Positions 7,687-16,145 of a DNA stretch of 64,000 nt are shown piece after piece. The position numbers and the translations under genes are program-made. Numbering within the stretch: the first letter of the stretch is position 1; each line of letters begins with the position of its first letter. The DNA lies in contig JAIXYI010000069.1 of assembly GCA_027490305.1 (NCBI GenBank), positions 47,331 to 111,330 of the forward strand. The letters run 5' to 3'. Under the pieces are notes generated by a model. It was not told where the DNA came from and searched no databases. It was given only the letters and a program-made list of their open reading frames with translations. This DNA comes from Flavobacteriaceae bacterium. Its GTDB lineage: Bacteria; Bacteroidota; Bacteroidia; Flavobacteriales; Flavobacteriaceae.

Positions 7687-8835
7687 GTGGAGCGCTACGA
7701 TTACATTTTTGCCGGGTCCGGACTCGCCGCTTTGATGACGGCCTACAAGATGCTGCGTTCCGGGCGCTTCGGTGGAGATCGCATCCTGTTGATTGATCCC
7801 GACCGGAAATCGGCCAACGACCGCACCTGGTGTTTTTGGGATAAACGGACAGCGGCCTGGGACGACGTCGTGGGCCATGAATGGGAGCAGGCTTTCTTCG
7901 CTGACGACAAGGCAGAGCGTACGTTCGCACTTCATCCGTATCGCTACCGACTGATCCGAAGCGGACGGTTTTATGAGAAGATAAAAGAGGAAATCCGCCG
8001 GCACCCGAACGTTTCGTGGCTACAGGACGAAGTCGTGTCGTTTGCCGATGAAGGAAACAACGTCCGCGTTATAACCCGTTCCCAGGAAGTCGTCGGGCAT
8101 CGGCTTTTTAATAGTCTCTACAGCGCGCCCGATGACCCGCGCTATCCGATGTTGCAACAACATTTCGTTGGCTGGTTTATAAAGACGCCAGCCGCCGCGT
8201 TCGACCCGTCTACGGCCGGACTCATGGATTTTTCGGTCCCGCAAAAGGGGAATACGCGCTTTATGTATGTGCTGCCATTTTCGTCCCACGAGGCCCTGGT
8301 GGAATACACACTTTTTTCGCGGGATCTACTACCAAAGACCGAATACGAAGCTGCTATTCGCGACTATCTGTCCGAAAAGGGAATCGAAACCTATGACATA
8401 CAGGAGGAAGAGCAGGGAAGCATCCCTATGACGACTTTTCCCTTCTGGAAACGCAATACGCAGAACATCCTTCACATCGGAACGGCAGGCGGGTGGACGA
8501 AGGCGTCAACCGGTTACACCTTCCGGAACACCGATAAACTATCGGATCGGCTTGTCGCTTTTTTGTCGGACGATGCCGATTTTCGTCGTTTTCACACGGC
8601 AGGACGCTTTCTGTTTTACGACGCGCTGTTACTCGACGTGTTGTGGCGGTCGAACCAAAAAGGACGAAGCGTGTTTTCGGCACTTTTCCGCAAAGGCGAC
8701 CCCTCGTTGGTCTTCCGCTTTTTGGATGAGGAAACAACGCTCGCACAAGACCTTGCCATCATCTGGCGCTGCCCGAAAGGACCGTTCCTGAAAGCCCTTT
8801 GGCATTGGATGGCGCGACACCGTTATCCGATCTGA
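7687..8835 (+). CDS. crtY: Lycopene cyclase family protein
   Basis: The 382-residue flavoprotein begins with an FAD-binding fold (YDYIFAGSGLAALMTA) and carries the cyclase features NDRTWCFWDK, LMDFSVPQ and HIGTAGGWTKASTGYTF. It should close the ends of lycopene to make cyclic carotenoids, consistent with yellow pigmentation of flavobacteria. The start is GTG at 7687, right at the flavin fold, 16 nt after the previous stop; an upstream extension would only overlap the preceding gene. No other carotenoid gene (crtI, crtB, crtZ) lies in the window. Confidence 0.9.
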   Translation: MERYDYIFAGSGLAALMTAYKMLRSGRFGGDRILLIDPDRKSANDRTWCFWDKRTAAWDDVVGHEWEQAFFADDKAERTFALHPYRYRLIRSGRFYEKIKEEIRRHPNVSWLQDEVVSFADEGNNVRVITRSQEVVGHRLFNSLYSAPDDPRYPMLQQHFVGWFIKTPAAAFDPSTAGLMDFSVPQKGNTRFMYVLPFSSHEALVEYTLFSRDLLPKTEYEAAIRDYLSEKGIETYDIQEEEQGSIPMTTFPFWKRNTQNILHIGTAGGWTKASTGYTFRNTDKLSDRLVAFLSDDADFRRFHTAGRFLFYDALLLDVLWRSNQKGRSVFSALFRKGDPSLVFRFLDEETTLAQDLAIIWRCPKGPFLKALWHWMARHRYPI

Positions 8836-8934
8836 ACCCATTGCTGTTACGGGGTTAATGCCTTCAGACGGATGTCTATTTGCCCGATCGTGCCTTAACC
8901 AACTGAGGGTGTAGCGAATTCCACGAATCCGGCG

Positions 8935-8942
8935 TACTTTTG
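8935..8942 (+). promoter_or_regulatory. dusB -7 promoter element
   Basis: TACTTTTG matches the TAnnTTTG -7 box and lies 12 nt before the dusB ATG. No convincing -33 TTG is seen at the standard distance. Confidence 0.4.
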
Positions 8943-8954
8943 CAAAAAAAAGCG

Positions 8955-9947
8955 ATGCCCAAAATCGGCAACATCCAGCTACCGGATTTCCCGCTCTTAC
9001 TGGCCCCTATGGAGGACGTAAGCGATCCGCCGTTTCGCCGGCTGTGCAAACAGCATGGTGCCGACCTGATGTATTCAGAATTCATTTCGAGCGAAGGACT
9101 CATACGCGACGCCATCAAAAGCCGCATGAAACTCGACATTTTCGATTACGAACGTCCGGTCGGCATCCAGATTTTTGGAGGAGACGAAGAGGCCATGGCG
9201 ATGTCGGCGAAAATCGTCGAGACCGTGCAGCCCGATCTGGTAGACATCAATTTTGGGTGTCCGGTCAAGAAAGTGGTGTGCAAAGGTGCCGGTGCCGGCG
9301 TGTTGAAGGATATCGACCTGATGGTACGCCTTACCAAAGCCGTCATCCGATCAACTAGTCTTCCCGTGACGGTAAAAACCCGCCTGGGTTGGGACGACGA
9401 CTCCATCAACATTGATGAGGTAGCAGAACGGTTGCAGGATATCGGGGTGCAGGCCCTGACCATCCATGCCCGCACCCGCGCGCAGATGTATAAAGGGCAT
9501 TCCGATTGGTCGCACATTGCCCGTATCAAAAACAACCCCCGTATCACGATGCCCGTTTTCGGGAACGGCGATATCGATTCGCCTGAAAAAGCGCTTGAAT
9601 ACAAAAACAAATACGGCGTCGATGGCATCATGATCGGTCGCGCTGCCATCGGTTATCCCTGGATTTTCGATGAAATCAAACACTACTTCCAAACAGGCGA
9701 ACATCTACCACTTCCCTCCATGGACGATCGAGTAGAAGCTGCCCGAAACCACCTGACCTGGTCAATGGAATGGAAAGGGGAACGCGTAGGGATTGTAGAA
9801 ATGCGTCGCCATTACACCAACTACTTCAAAGGAGTCCCGAATTTCAAGGAATACCGCCAACGCCTGGTCACCGAGGAAACACCGGAAGAATTGTATCGTA
9901 CGCTGGATATGATCGGAGAGGTATTCCGCGAATACCAGTTTGCCTGA
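8955..9947 (+). CDS. dusB: tRNA-dihydrouridine synthase
   Basis: This 330-residue FMN enzyme reduces uridine to dihydrouridine in the tRNA D-loop. Visible motifs include LLLAPMEDVSDPPFRRL, MYSEFISSEGL, INFGCPVKKVVCKGAGAG (with the catalytic Cys region), VTVKTRLGWDD and TIHARTRAQMYKG. The first ATG that gives the normal N-terminus is at 8955. The gene ends 1 nt before the stop of the convergent esterase gene. Confidence 0.95.
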   Translation: MPKIGNIQLPDFPLLLAPMEDVSDPPFRRLCKQHGADLMYSEFISSEGLIRDAIKSRMKLDIFDYERPVGIQIFGGDEEAMAMSAKIVETVQPDLVDINFGCPVKKVVCKGAGAGVLKDIDLMVRLTKAVIRSTSLPVTVKTRLGWDDDSINIDEVAERLQDIGVQALTIHARTRAQMYKGHSDWSHIARIKNNPRITMPVFGNGDIDSPEKALEYKNKYGVDGIMIGRAAIGYPWIFDEIKHYFQTGEHLPLPSMDDRVEAARNHLTWSMEWKGERVGIVEMRRHYTNYFKGVPNFKEYRQRLVTEETPEELYRTLDMIGEVFREYQFA

Positions 9948-9948
9948 G

Positions 9949-10854
9949 TCAGTCGCAAAACGAATACGCCGCCGACAATTCGTTTTTCTTTCCTGTCGCT
10001 ATAATCGTGTGCGATTGGAATTTAGTTCCAGCCAACACATCCGTCAGGAAATCCCACACCGGATGCAGGTCTTGCTCGAATAATGTACCACTGTATTCGT
10101 GTCCACCGCCGCAATAGGTATACAACGCCGCCGAACCGCCAAGCGTCACTATTTTGTCATACACCGATCCGGAGCCGAACAGCATCAGCCACCCGCTGGC
10201 ATCTGTCGGGCAATAGTGATGGGCGGCCGCACCATACGGCACCGTCCGGTCACCATTTCCGTGGAAGAGCAACATCGGGATTTGGTTGTCTTTTCGGATA
10301 AGGTTGAGGTCCATGATGGCACCAGCGCCCGAAACGAGTCCGGCGTATCGAAAACCGTCGGGCAAGTCGCTTTTGTAGAGGTCCATTCGTTTCCGGTCCC
10401 AGAGCGCCGCATGCAATACGGTTTCCCCTCCGGCGCTTGACCCGGCGATGAAGATTTGCTTTGGATCAATACTATACGTTTTCGCTTTTCTGACGAAGAA
10501 CGCTGTAGCCTGCCAAAGGTCGCTGGCTGCATAGCGGAACGCCCGTATTTTCTCTGTCAGCACGCCGTCGCAACTGAACTTCTTGTTTTTCATGTAGAGC
10601 GTATACGAAAGCGTCGCCGCTGCGTAGCCCTTCGACGCCAGAAAACGGCAGAGGGTGTGGCCTGAGGTGCGGTCGCCACCGGAAAAGCCTCCTCCGTGCA
10701 CATACAAGAGCAACGGCATCGGCTGTTTTACCGGTTGGTCAGGTATGAAAAGGTCGAGTTGTAAGGAAAGCGTATCGTTTGTGAAATACGTCAGCGTTTC
10801 CATCCGCTGGGCGCATACCGATAGGGAAAACAAGAGGAGAAGTAGGTAGCGCAT
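9949..10854 (-). CDS. Secreted alpha/beta hydrolase (esterase/lipase type)
   Basis: The 301-residue protein has a signal peptide ending in VCAQ (residue 16). It has an oxyanion-hole motif HGGGF (residues 53-57) and a nucleophile elbow GSSAG with Ser140, and a late His (in CGGGHEYSG) can complete the triad. This arrangement is that of HSL/BD-FAE-like carboxylesterases; the natural ester is unknown. It follows the GldH-like gene on the same strand by 1 nt, so the CYTH, GldH-like and esterase genes probably form one transcript. Confidence 0.85.
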   Translation of the reverse strand: MRYLLLLLFSLSVCAQRMETLTYFTNDTLSLQLDLFIPDQPVKQPMPLLLYVHGGGFSGGDRTSGHTLCRFLASKGYAAATLSYTLYMKNKKFSCDGVLTEKIRAFRYAASDLWQATAFFVRKAKTYSIDPKQIFIAGSSAGGETVLHAALWDRKRMDLYKSDLPDGFRYAGLVSGAGAIMDLNLIRKDNQIPMLLFHGNGDRTVPYGAAAHHYCPTDASGWLMLFGSGSVYDKIVTLGGSAALYTYCGGGHEYSGTLFEQDLHPVWDFLTDVLAGTKFQSHTIIATGKKNELSAAYSFCD

Positions 10855-10855
10855 G

Positions 10856-11317
10856 TTAGTGGGAAGATGACGGAGTTACGCGCAGCCCGACTCCTAATAC
10901 GTTAGGCAGGTAGGCATTCGGAAACCGTTGCGTAAGTGTAGCGGTATAGGTACCCGGCGCCAGTTCGATGTGGGATGCCAACACCTGTTCGAGGTCGCAG
11001 ATATCACCTGAGCAGTTCCCTTTATCTTTGCCGTTGGTATCGACCACTTCCAGTGGCTGCTCGTAGCGATAGGCGGGTACGTTGGGCAACGAAAGGCTTA
11101 GTTTCATTGGCACTTCCGGAAACTGGAAACCCGCCACGTGGCTGAAACGGACCACTACGTCATACTTCCCTTCTTTTTCAATGGTAAACGAAAAGGTTTT
11201 GGATGTATCTGCCTGCCAACGGTTGTCTGGGAAGTCGGTATCGAGCGTGTTCAACACATCGCCTGAATGACAGGAAACCATGATAAGGGCCAGTAAGAGA
11301 ACTAGACAACTACGCAT
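10856..11317 (-). CDS. GldH-like lipoprotein
   Basis: The 153-residue protein has a lipoprotein signal (MRSCLVLLLALIMVSC, lipidated Cys16). The body follows the GldH plan: NRW near the start, a central aromatic strand region (GFQFPEV), then GDICD, a GTYTATLTQ strand and a closing GVGLRV. GldH is an outer-membrane lipoprotein required for flavobacterial gliding. The match is by pattern and is not close, so this could be a paralogue with another role. The frame extends upstream, but the Met at 11317 starts the signal peptide and overlaps the CYTH gene by 8 nt. Confidence 0.5.
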   Translation of the reverse strand: MRSCLVLLLALIMVSCHSGDVLNTLDTDFPDNRWQADTSKTFSFTIEKEGKYDVVVRFSHVAGFQFPEVPMKLSLSLPNVPAYRYEQPLEVVDTNGKDKGNCSGDICDLEQVLASHIELAPGTYTATLTQRFPNAYLPNVLGVGLRVTPSSSH

Positions 11318-11786
11318 CTTTCCAGGTGGTATAAGGATGTTTACTGAGGTAGGCATTGTAGTAGCGAGGGTCGGCCGTCACTTCCAGACCGAGCCAGTCG
11401 GGCCGTTCGAAGTCCTCATCTTCCGAGGTCAACTCGATTTCCGCCAGCAGCAGGCCGTCGTTTTCCCCATGGAATTCATCCACTTCAAAAACGTGTCCGG
11501 CCCATTCGACTTCATAACGCGTTTTGTCGATGATGCCGGGTTCGCAAAGGGCCAGCAGCGGTTTCGCCTCAAACAGCGGGAGTTCGGTTTCCCATTCGAG
11601 CCGCGTTGTGCCGTTTTCGCTGCTTTTGCCTTTGATGGTCACGAAGCCGACTTCGCCTTTGATACGCACCCGAACGATTCGCTCGGGATGGCTGCAAAGG
11701 TAGCCCTGGGCGATGTGTTGGTGCGTGCGGGCTTGTGTTTTAAACGCATCGGATGCGACCAGGAATTTGCGTTCGATTTCAAGCAT
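11310..11786 (-). CDS. CYTH domain protein (triphosphate tunnel metalloenzyme)
   Basis: The 158-residue protein opens with the family signature EIERKF at residues 3-8. It continues with charged tunnel strands (RVRIKG, FVTIKGK, RLEWETEL, KTRYEVEW, EVDEFHG, LAEIEL). Bacterial single-domain CYTH proteins hydrolyse inorganic triphosphate or nucleoside triphosphates. The start is placed at 11786 because the EIERKF signature is always close to the N-terminus. The stop codon overlaps the start of the GldH-like gene. It diverges from dinB. Confidence 0.9.
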   Translation of the reverse strand: MLEIERKFLVASDAFKTQARTHQHIAQGYLCSHPERIVRVRIKGEVGFVTIKGKSSENGTTRLEWETELPLFEAKPLLALCEPGIIDKTRYEVEWAGHVFEVDEFHGENDGLLLAEIELTSEDEDFERPDWLGLEVTADPRYYNAYLSKHPYTTWKDA

Positions 11787-11849
11787 CGGGTTTCGTTTTA
11801 GGGAAAGATACGGAAATTTCCCCTTGCCAATTTGTATTTTTACGGAGGC

Positions 11850-12971
11850 ATGCTTTCCCACGAAAACCTACATCCGGACGACTCTTTTTCGGCGGCACCT
11901 CTGCGGTTGCGCAAGATTATCCATGTAGATATGGACGCGTTTTATGCCTCTGTTGAACAGCTCGACAACCCGGCGTTGCGCGGCAAACCGATTGCGGTGG
12001 GCGGCAGTGAACTACGCGGCGTGGTGTCCGCCGCCAGTTACGAAGCGCGTAAATTCGGCGTCCGGAGCGCGATGAGTGGTTATCTCGCCAAGAAGAACTG
12101 TCCGGACATCATCTTCGTCAAACCGCGTTTCGATCGTTACAAAGAGATTTCGAAGAAGATTCGCGCCATCTTTCATGAGTTCACGGATAAGGTAGAACCC
12201 TTATCGCTCGATGAAGCCTACCTCGACGTTACCTTGAACAAAAAGGGCAATCCCAGTGCCACCCTGATCGCGACCGAAATCCGGAAACGGATATTCGAAG
12301 AGACCGGACTCACGGCGTCGGCGGGTATTTCCATCAACAAATTCGTCGCGAAGGTCGCATCGGATTACAATAAGCCAAATGGACAGAAAACGGTAATGCC
12401 CGAAGAGGTCATTCCCTTTTTGGAAGCACTTCCCATCCGGAAGTTCTACGGCGTGGGTAAAGTGACGACCGACCGCATGTACCACCTCGGTATTTTCACG
12501 GGCGCCGACCTGAAAGAAAAGTCACTCGCCTTTCTTGAGGAGCATTTTGGTAAGTCGGGTGCGTATTACTACCATATTGTGCGGGGCATCCACCACAGTG
12601 AAGTGAAATCGGAACGCGTGGCAAAATCCGTAGCCACCGAGCATACCTTCAATGAAAACCTGACGTCAGAGGTGTTTATGATGGATCGGTTGGAAGGTAT
12701 TGCCGCTGAACTCGAACGCCGCATCCGGCGCTATGGGATTGCCGGGAAGACGGTTACGCTCAAGATCAAATACAGCGATTTCACCCTGCAAACCCGCAGC
12801 AAAACGCTTCCTTATTACATTTCCGACAAATCCCTGATGCTCGAAACGGCCCGTGAATTGCTCTACCAGGAGAAGATGAAAGAGTCGGTCCGACTGCTGG
12901 GATTATCGCTTACCAACCTCAATACGGAAGAAAAAAAAACCATGGCTGTGCAGCTAAAATTCGAGTTCTGA
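11850..12971 (+). CDS. dinB: DNA polymerase IV (Y family)
   Basis: The 373-residue translesion polymerase has the catalytic motifs DMDAFYASVE and SLDEAYLDVT. It also has the fingers segment SAASYEARKFGVRSAM, helix-hairpin-helix YGVGKVTTDRMYHLGI, and a complete little-finger domain. The ATG at 11850 leaves about 19 residues before RKIIHVDMD. A GGAGG at 11844-11848 is too close to act as a normal ribosome site, and a start at a TTG nearer the motif cannot be excluded. It diverges from the CYTH gene. Confidence 0.95.
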   Translation: MLSHENLHPDDSFSAAPLRLRKIIHVDMDAFYASVEQLDNPALRGKPIAVGGSELRGVVSAASYEARKFGVRSAMSGYLAKKNCPDIIFVKPRFDRYKEISKKIRAIFHEFTDKVEPLSLDEAYLDVTLNKKGNPSATLIATEIRKRIFEETGLTASAGISINKFVAKVASDYNKPNGQKTVMPEEVIPFLEALPIRKFYGVGKVTTDRMYHLGIFTGADLKEKSLAFLEEHFGKSGAYYYHIVRGIHHSEVKSERVAKSVATEHTFNENLTSEVFMMDRLEGIAAELERRIRRYGIAGKTVTLKIKYSDFTLQTRSKTLPYYISDKSLMLETARELLYQEKMKESVRLLGLSLTNLNTEEKKTMAVQLKFEF

Positions 12972-13040
12972 TAGGTTCGGCAAAGGTTAAAGACGGCCAA
13001 AACGTGAGTTGACTAAGCAAAATCCTATTACATTTACCCC

Positions 13041-13568
13041 ATGCAAAACTATGTCATGAACGAATTTGAGCAATACGATAAAGCCATTGCCGCCCAGTTC
13101 GCCCGGCAAAAACCCATGAAAGCACCGCTTTCTTTCTGGGACTGCCTCGATGAAGCTGAGGCGCGCCGTATCGCTATGTATGACGTCTACGCGGTGCTGG
13201 CCTTCGGCGAACGCCACGGCTGGGTGATTGAACGTAATGTTGAATCGCTCATCACACCAGATCATGTAATGGTCGTTACGAACCCGCAGGTACGTATCGT
13301 ACACGCCACCCGCAACATGACCCGAATGAACGGTTATCTCCCTGAGGAAATCATCGGCGCAAGCCCTAAGATTTTCCAAGGCCCCGGAACCGATGTGAAT
13401 ACGTCGGCTCGAATCCGTCAGGCCATTTCCGACCGTCGTCCGTTCGAAGAGACCGTCATCAACTATTACAAAGACGGTCGTACGTATGATTGCCACATCA
13501 AAGCCTTCCCGATGTTCAATTCGAAAGGAGAGTTGATGCACTTCATCGCGTTCGAAACCGCCGCCTAA
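13041..13568 (+). CDS. Stand-alone PAS domain protein (LOV-like, without the flavin Cys)
   Basis: The 175-residue cytoplasmic protein has about 70 N-terminal residues of helix and then one PAS domain (about residues 75-173). It contains NGYLPEEIIGASPKIFQGPGTD, an R-x-AISDRRPFEE helix, and the strand pair YYKDGRTYDCHI/KAFPMF. This layout matches LOV-type PAS domains, except that GRNCRFLQG is replaced by GASPKIFQG, so the photoactive Cys is absent. No effector domain is attached. It probably senses a ligand or docks to a partner. Neighbours give no clue. Confidence 0.8.
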   Translation: MQNYVMNEFEQYDKAIAAQFARQKPMKAPLSFWDCLDEAEARRIAMYDVYAVLAFGERHGWVIERNVESLITPDHVMVVTNPQVRIVHATRNMTRMNGYLPEEIIGASPKIFQGPGTDVNTSARIRQAISDRRPFEETVINYYKDGRTYDCHIKAFPMFNSKGELMHFIAFETAA

Positions 13569-13616
13569 GCACACGCACTTCCTGTTGAATGCCTACCTTT
13601 GGGCTTTCTTTTTTCT

Positions 13617-14654
13617 ATGGACTTTACGTTTCTCGGCTCTTCCGGCATCCGCATAAGCAACTTGTGCCTGGGCACTATGACCTTTGGGCAACAGAACTCC
13701 GAAGCGGAGGGGCATTCCCAACTCGATGCGGCACTTGACGTCGGTATCAACTTCATCGATACGGCTGAAATGTATCCGGTACCCGCGCGGGAGGCGACGT
13801 ATGGTGATACCGAGCGCATCATCGGCAACTGGCTAAAAAAGTCGGGACGCCGATCTGATATCGTATTGGCGAGTAAGATTGCGGGGCCGAACCGCGGACT
13901 CCCCTACATCCGCGAAGACATGCGCTATACGCCGGAGACGATCCGTTTGTCGGTGGAAAACAGCCTGTCGCGCCTGCAAACCGATTACATCGACCTGTAC
14001 CAACTGCATTGGCCGGCCCGTAAGATGAATATGTTTGGGCAATTGGGGTTTGTAGCACAGGAAGATGAATGGGAAGACAACACCTTCGATATCCTCCAAA
14101 CCGCCCAGAAACTCATCGAAGAAGGGAAAATCCGGGCTATCGGACTTTCGAATGAGGCACCGTGGGGTGTGATGCGGTTCCTTGAGGAAGCCAAACACCA
14201 CGGATTGCCGCGTATCCAAAGTGTGCAAAATCCGTATTCGTTGTTGAACCGAACCTACGAAATCGGGCTCGCGGAATGCAGCCTTCGGGAAAATGTGCCG
14301 CTACTAGCTTATTCGCCGCTTGCCTTCGGTCGCCTGACGGGTAAGTTCCGAAACGGACAACAACCGGCGGAGGCGCGACTGACTTTATTCCCGAATTTCG
14401 CGCGCTACAACTCGCCGGAAGCCATTGCGGCTACGGAAGCGTATGCCGAGATCGCGTCGGGTCATGGACTTACGCTAACGGAATTGTCATTGGCTTTCAT
14501 CCGTCGGCAACCATTTGTGGGAAGTACGATTCTGGGCGCAACCAGCCTTACGCAACTGGAAGAAAATATCAAAACGCTTTCGGTCACACTCGATGCGACT
14601 GTCCTGCGCGAAATCGAAGCGGTGCAGAAGCGATTCCCGAACCCCGCGCCCTGA
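13617..14654 (+). CDS. Aldo/keto reductase
   Basis: The 345-residue TIM-barrel NADP(H) oxidoreductase has the AKR tetrad in place: Asp and Tyr in FIDTAEMYPVP, Lys in VLASKIAG, and His in LYQLHWPARK. C-terminal cofactor residues STILGATSLTQLEENI are also present. It resembles Tas-like or general stress AKRs; the substrate cannot be read. TACCTTTG at 13594-13601 is a likely -7 box, leaving a short leader before the ATG at 13617. Confidence 0.92.
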   Translation: MDFTFLGSSGIRISNLCLGTMTFGQQNSEAEGHSQLDAALDVGINFIDTAEMYPVPAREATYGDTERIIGNWLKKSGRRSDIVLASKIAGPNRGLPYIREDMRYTPETIRLSVENSLSRLQTDYIDLYQLHWPARKMNMFGQLGFVAQEDEWEDNTFDILQTAQKLIEEGKIRAIGLSNEAPWGVMRFLEEAKHHGLPRIQSVQNPYSLLNRTYEIGLAECSLRENVPLLAYSPLAFGRLTGKFRNGQQPAEARLTLFPNFARYNSPEAIAATEAYAEIASGHGLTLTELSLAFIRRQPFVGSTILGATSLTQLEENIKTLSVTLDATVLREIEAVQKRFPNPAP

Positions 14655-16019
14655 TCAGTCGATAGCAAGGCGTTTTGTGGTCCGTTGTCCTTTGTCATCC
14701 GCTACGGTCAACATATAAATGCCCCGGGCGAAGCCTTGCACATCAAGCGTAGTTTCAGCTTCCGTCATCGTCTGCGACCACAACCGTTTTCCGGTCAGGT
14801 CGTGTAAGCTGACAGTGGCAGGCAAGGTGTGTCCTGAAGTCTTCACCGAGACGAATTGTCGCCCCGGATTCGGATACAACGCGACGGTTGCGACGGAAAG
14901 ATCGTTCACTCCCATTGACGTATCAATGATTTTATAAATGCGACCGGCATTTCCGGCAACGTACAGTTCATTGTTGACGTCAACCCCGAAAGTAGTGTAG
15001 AAATTCGACCCGCTGAAAGTGGCCGAGTAGGTGATCGCGCCTGATTCGTCGACATAATTGATGCGGTTCTGGCAAAAATCGGCGAAGAAGTATTTCCCCA
15101 CAAAGTTCGGATAGGCCGTGCCGCGGTATACATAGCCGCCGGTTACAGAACACCCACCTGTAGACGCTTGGCTGTATTCAGCAAAAGGGGGCGTGTAGGT
15201 CACGTCCGGGGTATTACACGAGGCATACACTGAGGTGCCTTCGTAACACTTCCAGCCATAGTTGAGTCCGGCTGTGGTGGCAGGGGCTTTATTGATTTCC
15301 TCCATGACATCCTGCCCGACATCGCCGATCCAAAGGTCGTCCGTTTCGCTGTCGAATGAGAATTTCCAAGGGTTCCGGAGTCCGACTGCCCAAATTTCAT
15401 CCGCACCGTCAATACCGACGTAGGGGTTATCGGCAGGAATGGCGTACGGACTTCCCCCATCCACATCAATGCGCAGCATTTTTCCGAGCAGCAGGTTGAG
15501 GTTTTGTGCGCGATTACCGGGGTCGCCCGCGCTGCCGCCGTCGCCCATGCCAATGTAGAGATAGCCGTCGGGACCGAATTTCAGCGTGCCTCCGTTGTGG
15601 TTGGAAAAGGGTTGGTCAATGGTTAAAAGGATGGAGGCCGAAGCGGTATCGGCCAGGTCGGCATCGCTGCTGCTCACAGAATAGCGTGCGATGACCGTAT
15701 TGCCACCCGAATTGACATAGTTGATGTAAAAATAGCCGTTCGTGGCGTAGTTCGGGTGGAAGGCAAGTCCCAACAACCCCTGTTCGTTGCTGCTGCCCAG
15801 CATATTCGACGGCAGTTGGAGGAAGGGCGTGGCTTTGGTCGTGCCATCGGGATTGAGGATTTTGATGCGACCGCTTTTTTCGACCACGAATAAGCGCGCG
15901 TCGCCGGCATTGACAACTTCGGTAATGCCGCTAAATCCCTGGGCAAATAACTGGATGTTGACCGTCTGGGCAGAAAGCGGCAAGCCGATCATAATGAGAA
16001 GGAGGTATAACTGTTTCAT
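14655..16019 (-). CDS. T9SS-sorted PQQ-dependent glucose/sorbosone dehydrogenase-like protein
   Basis: The 454-residue protein has a signal peptide (to LSAQ, residue 18), then a six-bladed beta-propeller of the soluble glucose dehydrogenase/GSDH family. Motifs are NEQGLLGLAFHPNY, FSNHNGGTLKFGPDGYLYIGMGDGG, GLRNPWKFSFD and DVGQD.MEEIN. The last 80 residues are a type A T9SS sorting domain (VALYPNPGRQF to GIYMLTV and a basic tail). It should be secreted and oxidise sugars or a related substrate outside the cell. It lies back-to-back with the convergent reductase gene, with no gap. Confidence 0.9.
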   Translation of the reverse strand: MKQLYLLLIMIGLPLSAQTVNIQLFAQGFSGITEVVNAGDARLFVVEKSGRIKILNPDGTTKATPFLQLPSNMLGSSNEQGLLGLAFHPNYATNGYFYINYVNSGGNTVIARYSVSSSDADLADTASASILLTIDQPFSNHNGGTLKFGPDGYLYIGMGDGGSAGDPGNRAQNLNLLLGKMLRIDVDGGSPYAIPADNPYVGIDGADEIWAVGLRNPWKFSFDSETDDLWIGDVGQDVMEEINKAPATTAGLNYGWKCYEGTSVYASCNTPDVTYTPPFAEYSQASTGGCSVTGGYVYRGTAYPNFVGKYFFADFCQNRINYVDESGAITYSATFSGSNFYTTFGVDVNNELYVAGNAGRIYKIIDTSMGVNDLSVATVALYPNPGRQFVSVKTSGHTLPATVSLHDLTGKRLWSQTMTEAETTLDVQGFARGIYMLTVADDKGQRTTKRLAID

Positions 16020-16043
16020 AGCAAGTAGATTGAGTAGACAAGG

Positions 16044-16059
16044 TACGGTTTTTTCCGTA
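16044..16059. promoter_or_regulatory. TACGG-N6-CCGTA inverted repeat upstream of the sugar dehydrogenase
   Basis: TACGG (16044-16048), TTTTTT, CCGTA (16055-16059) is a perfect 5-bp inverted repeat 25 nt upstream of the start at 16019. A similar TACGG-TTTTC-CCGTA occurs at 49594-49608. Role unknown; a regulator site is possible. Confidence 0.35.
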
Positions 16060-16098
16060 ACGTAATATCCTTAAATGAACACGGCCTGCCTATAAAAG

Positions 16099-16128
16099 AC
16101 AAAACCGCAACGTGTGCTGCGGTTTTGT
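16099..16128 (-). terminator. Hairpin terminator after the DUF4139 gene
   Basis: ACAAAACCGCA (16099-16109) pairs perfectly with TGCGGTTTTGT (16118-16128) across an 8-nt loop. It lies 17 nt beyond the stop of the DUF4139 gene and separates it from the dehydrogenase. Confidence 0.75.
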
Positions 16129-16145
16129 AGATAACTTGTTGGTCA

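Noticed and set aside
12987..13574. 195-residue minus-strand open frame
   Set aside because: It is wholly antisense to the PAS protein gene, which has a clear domain match.
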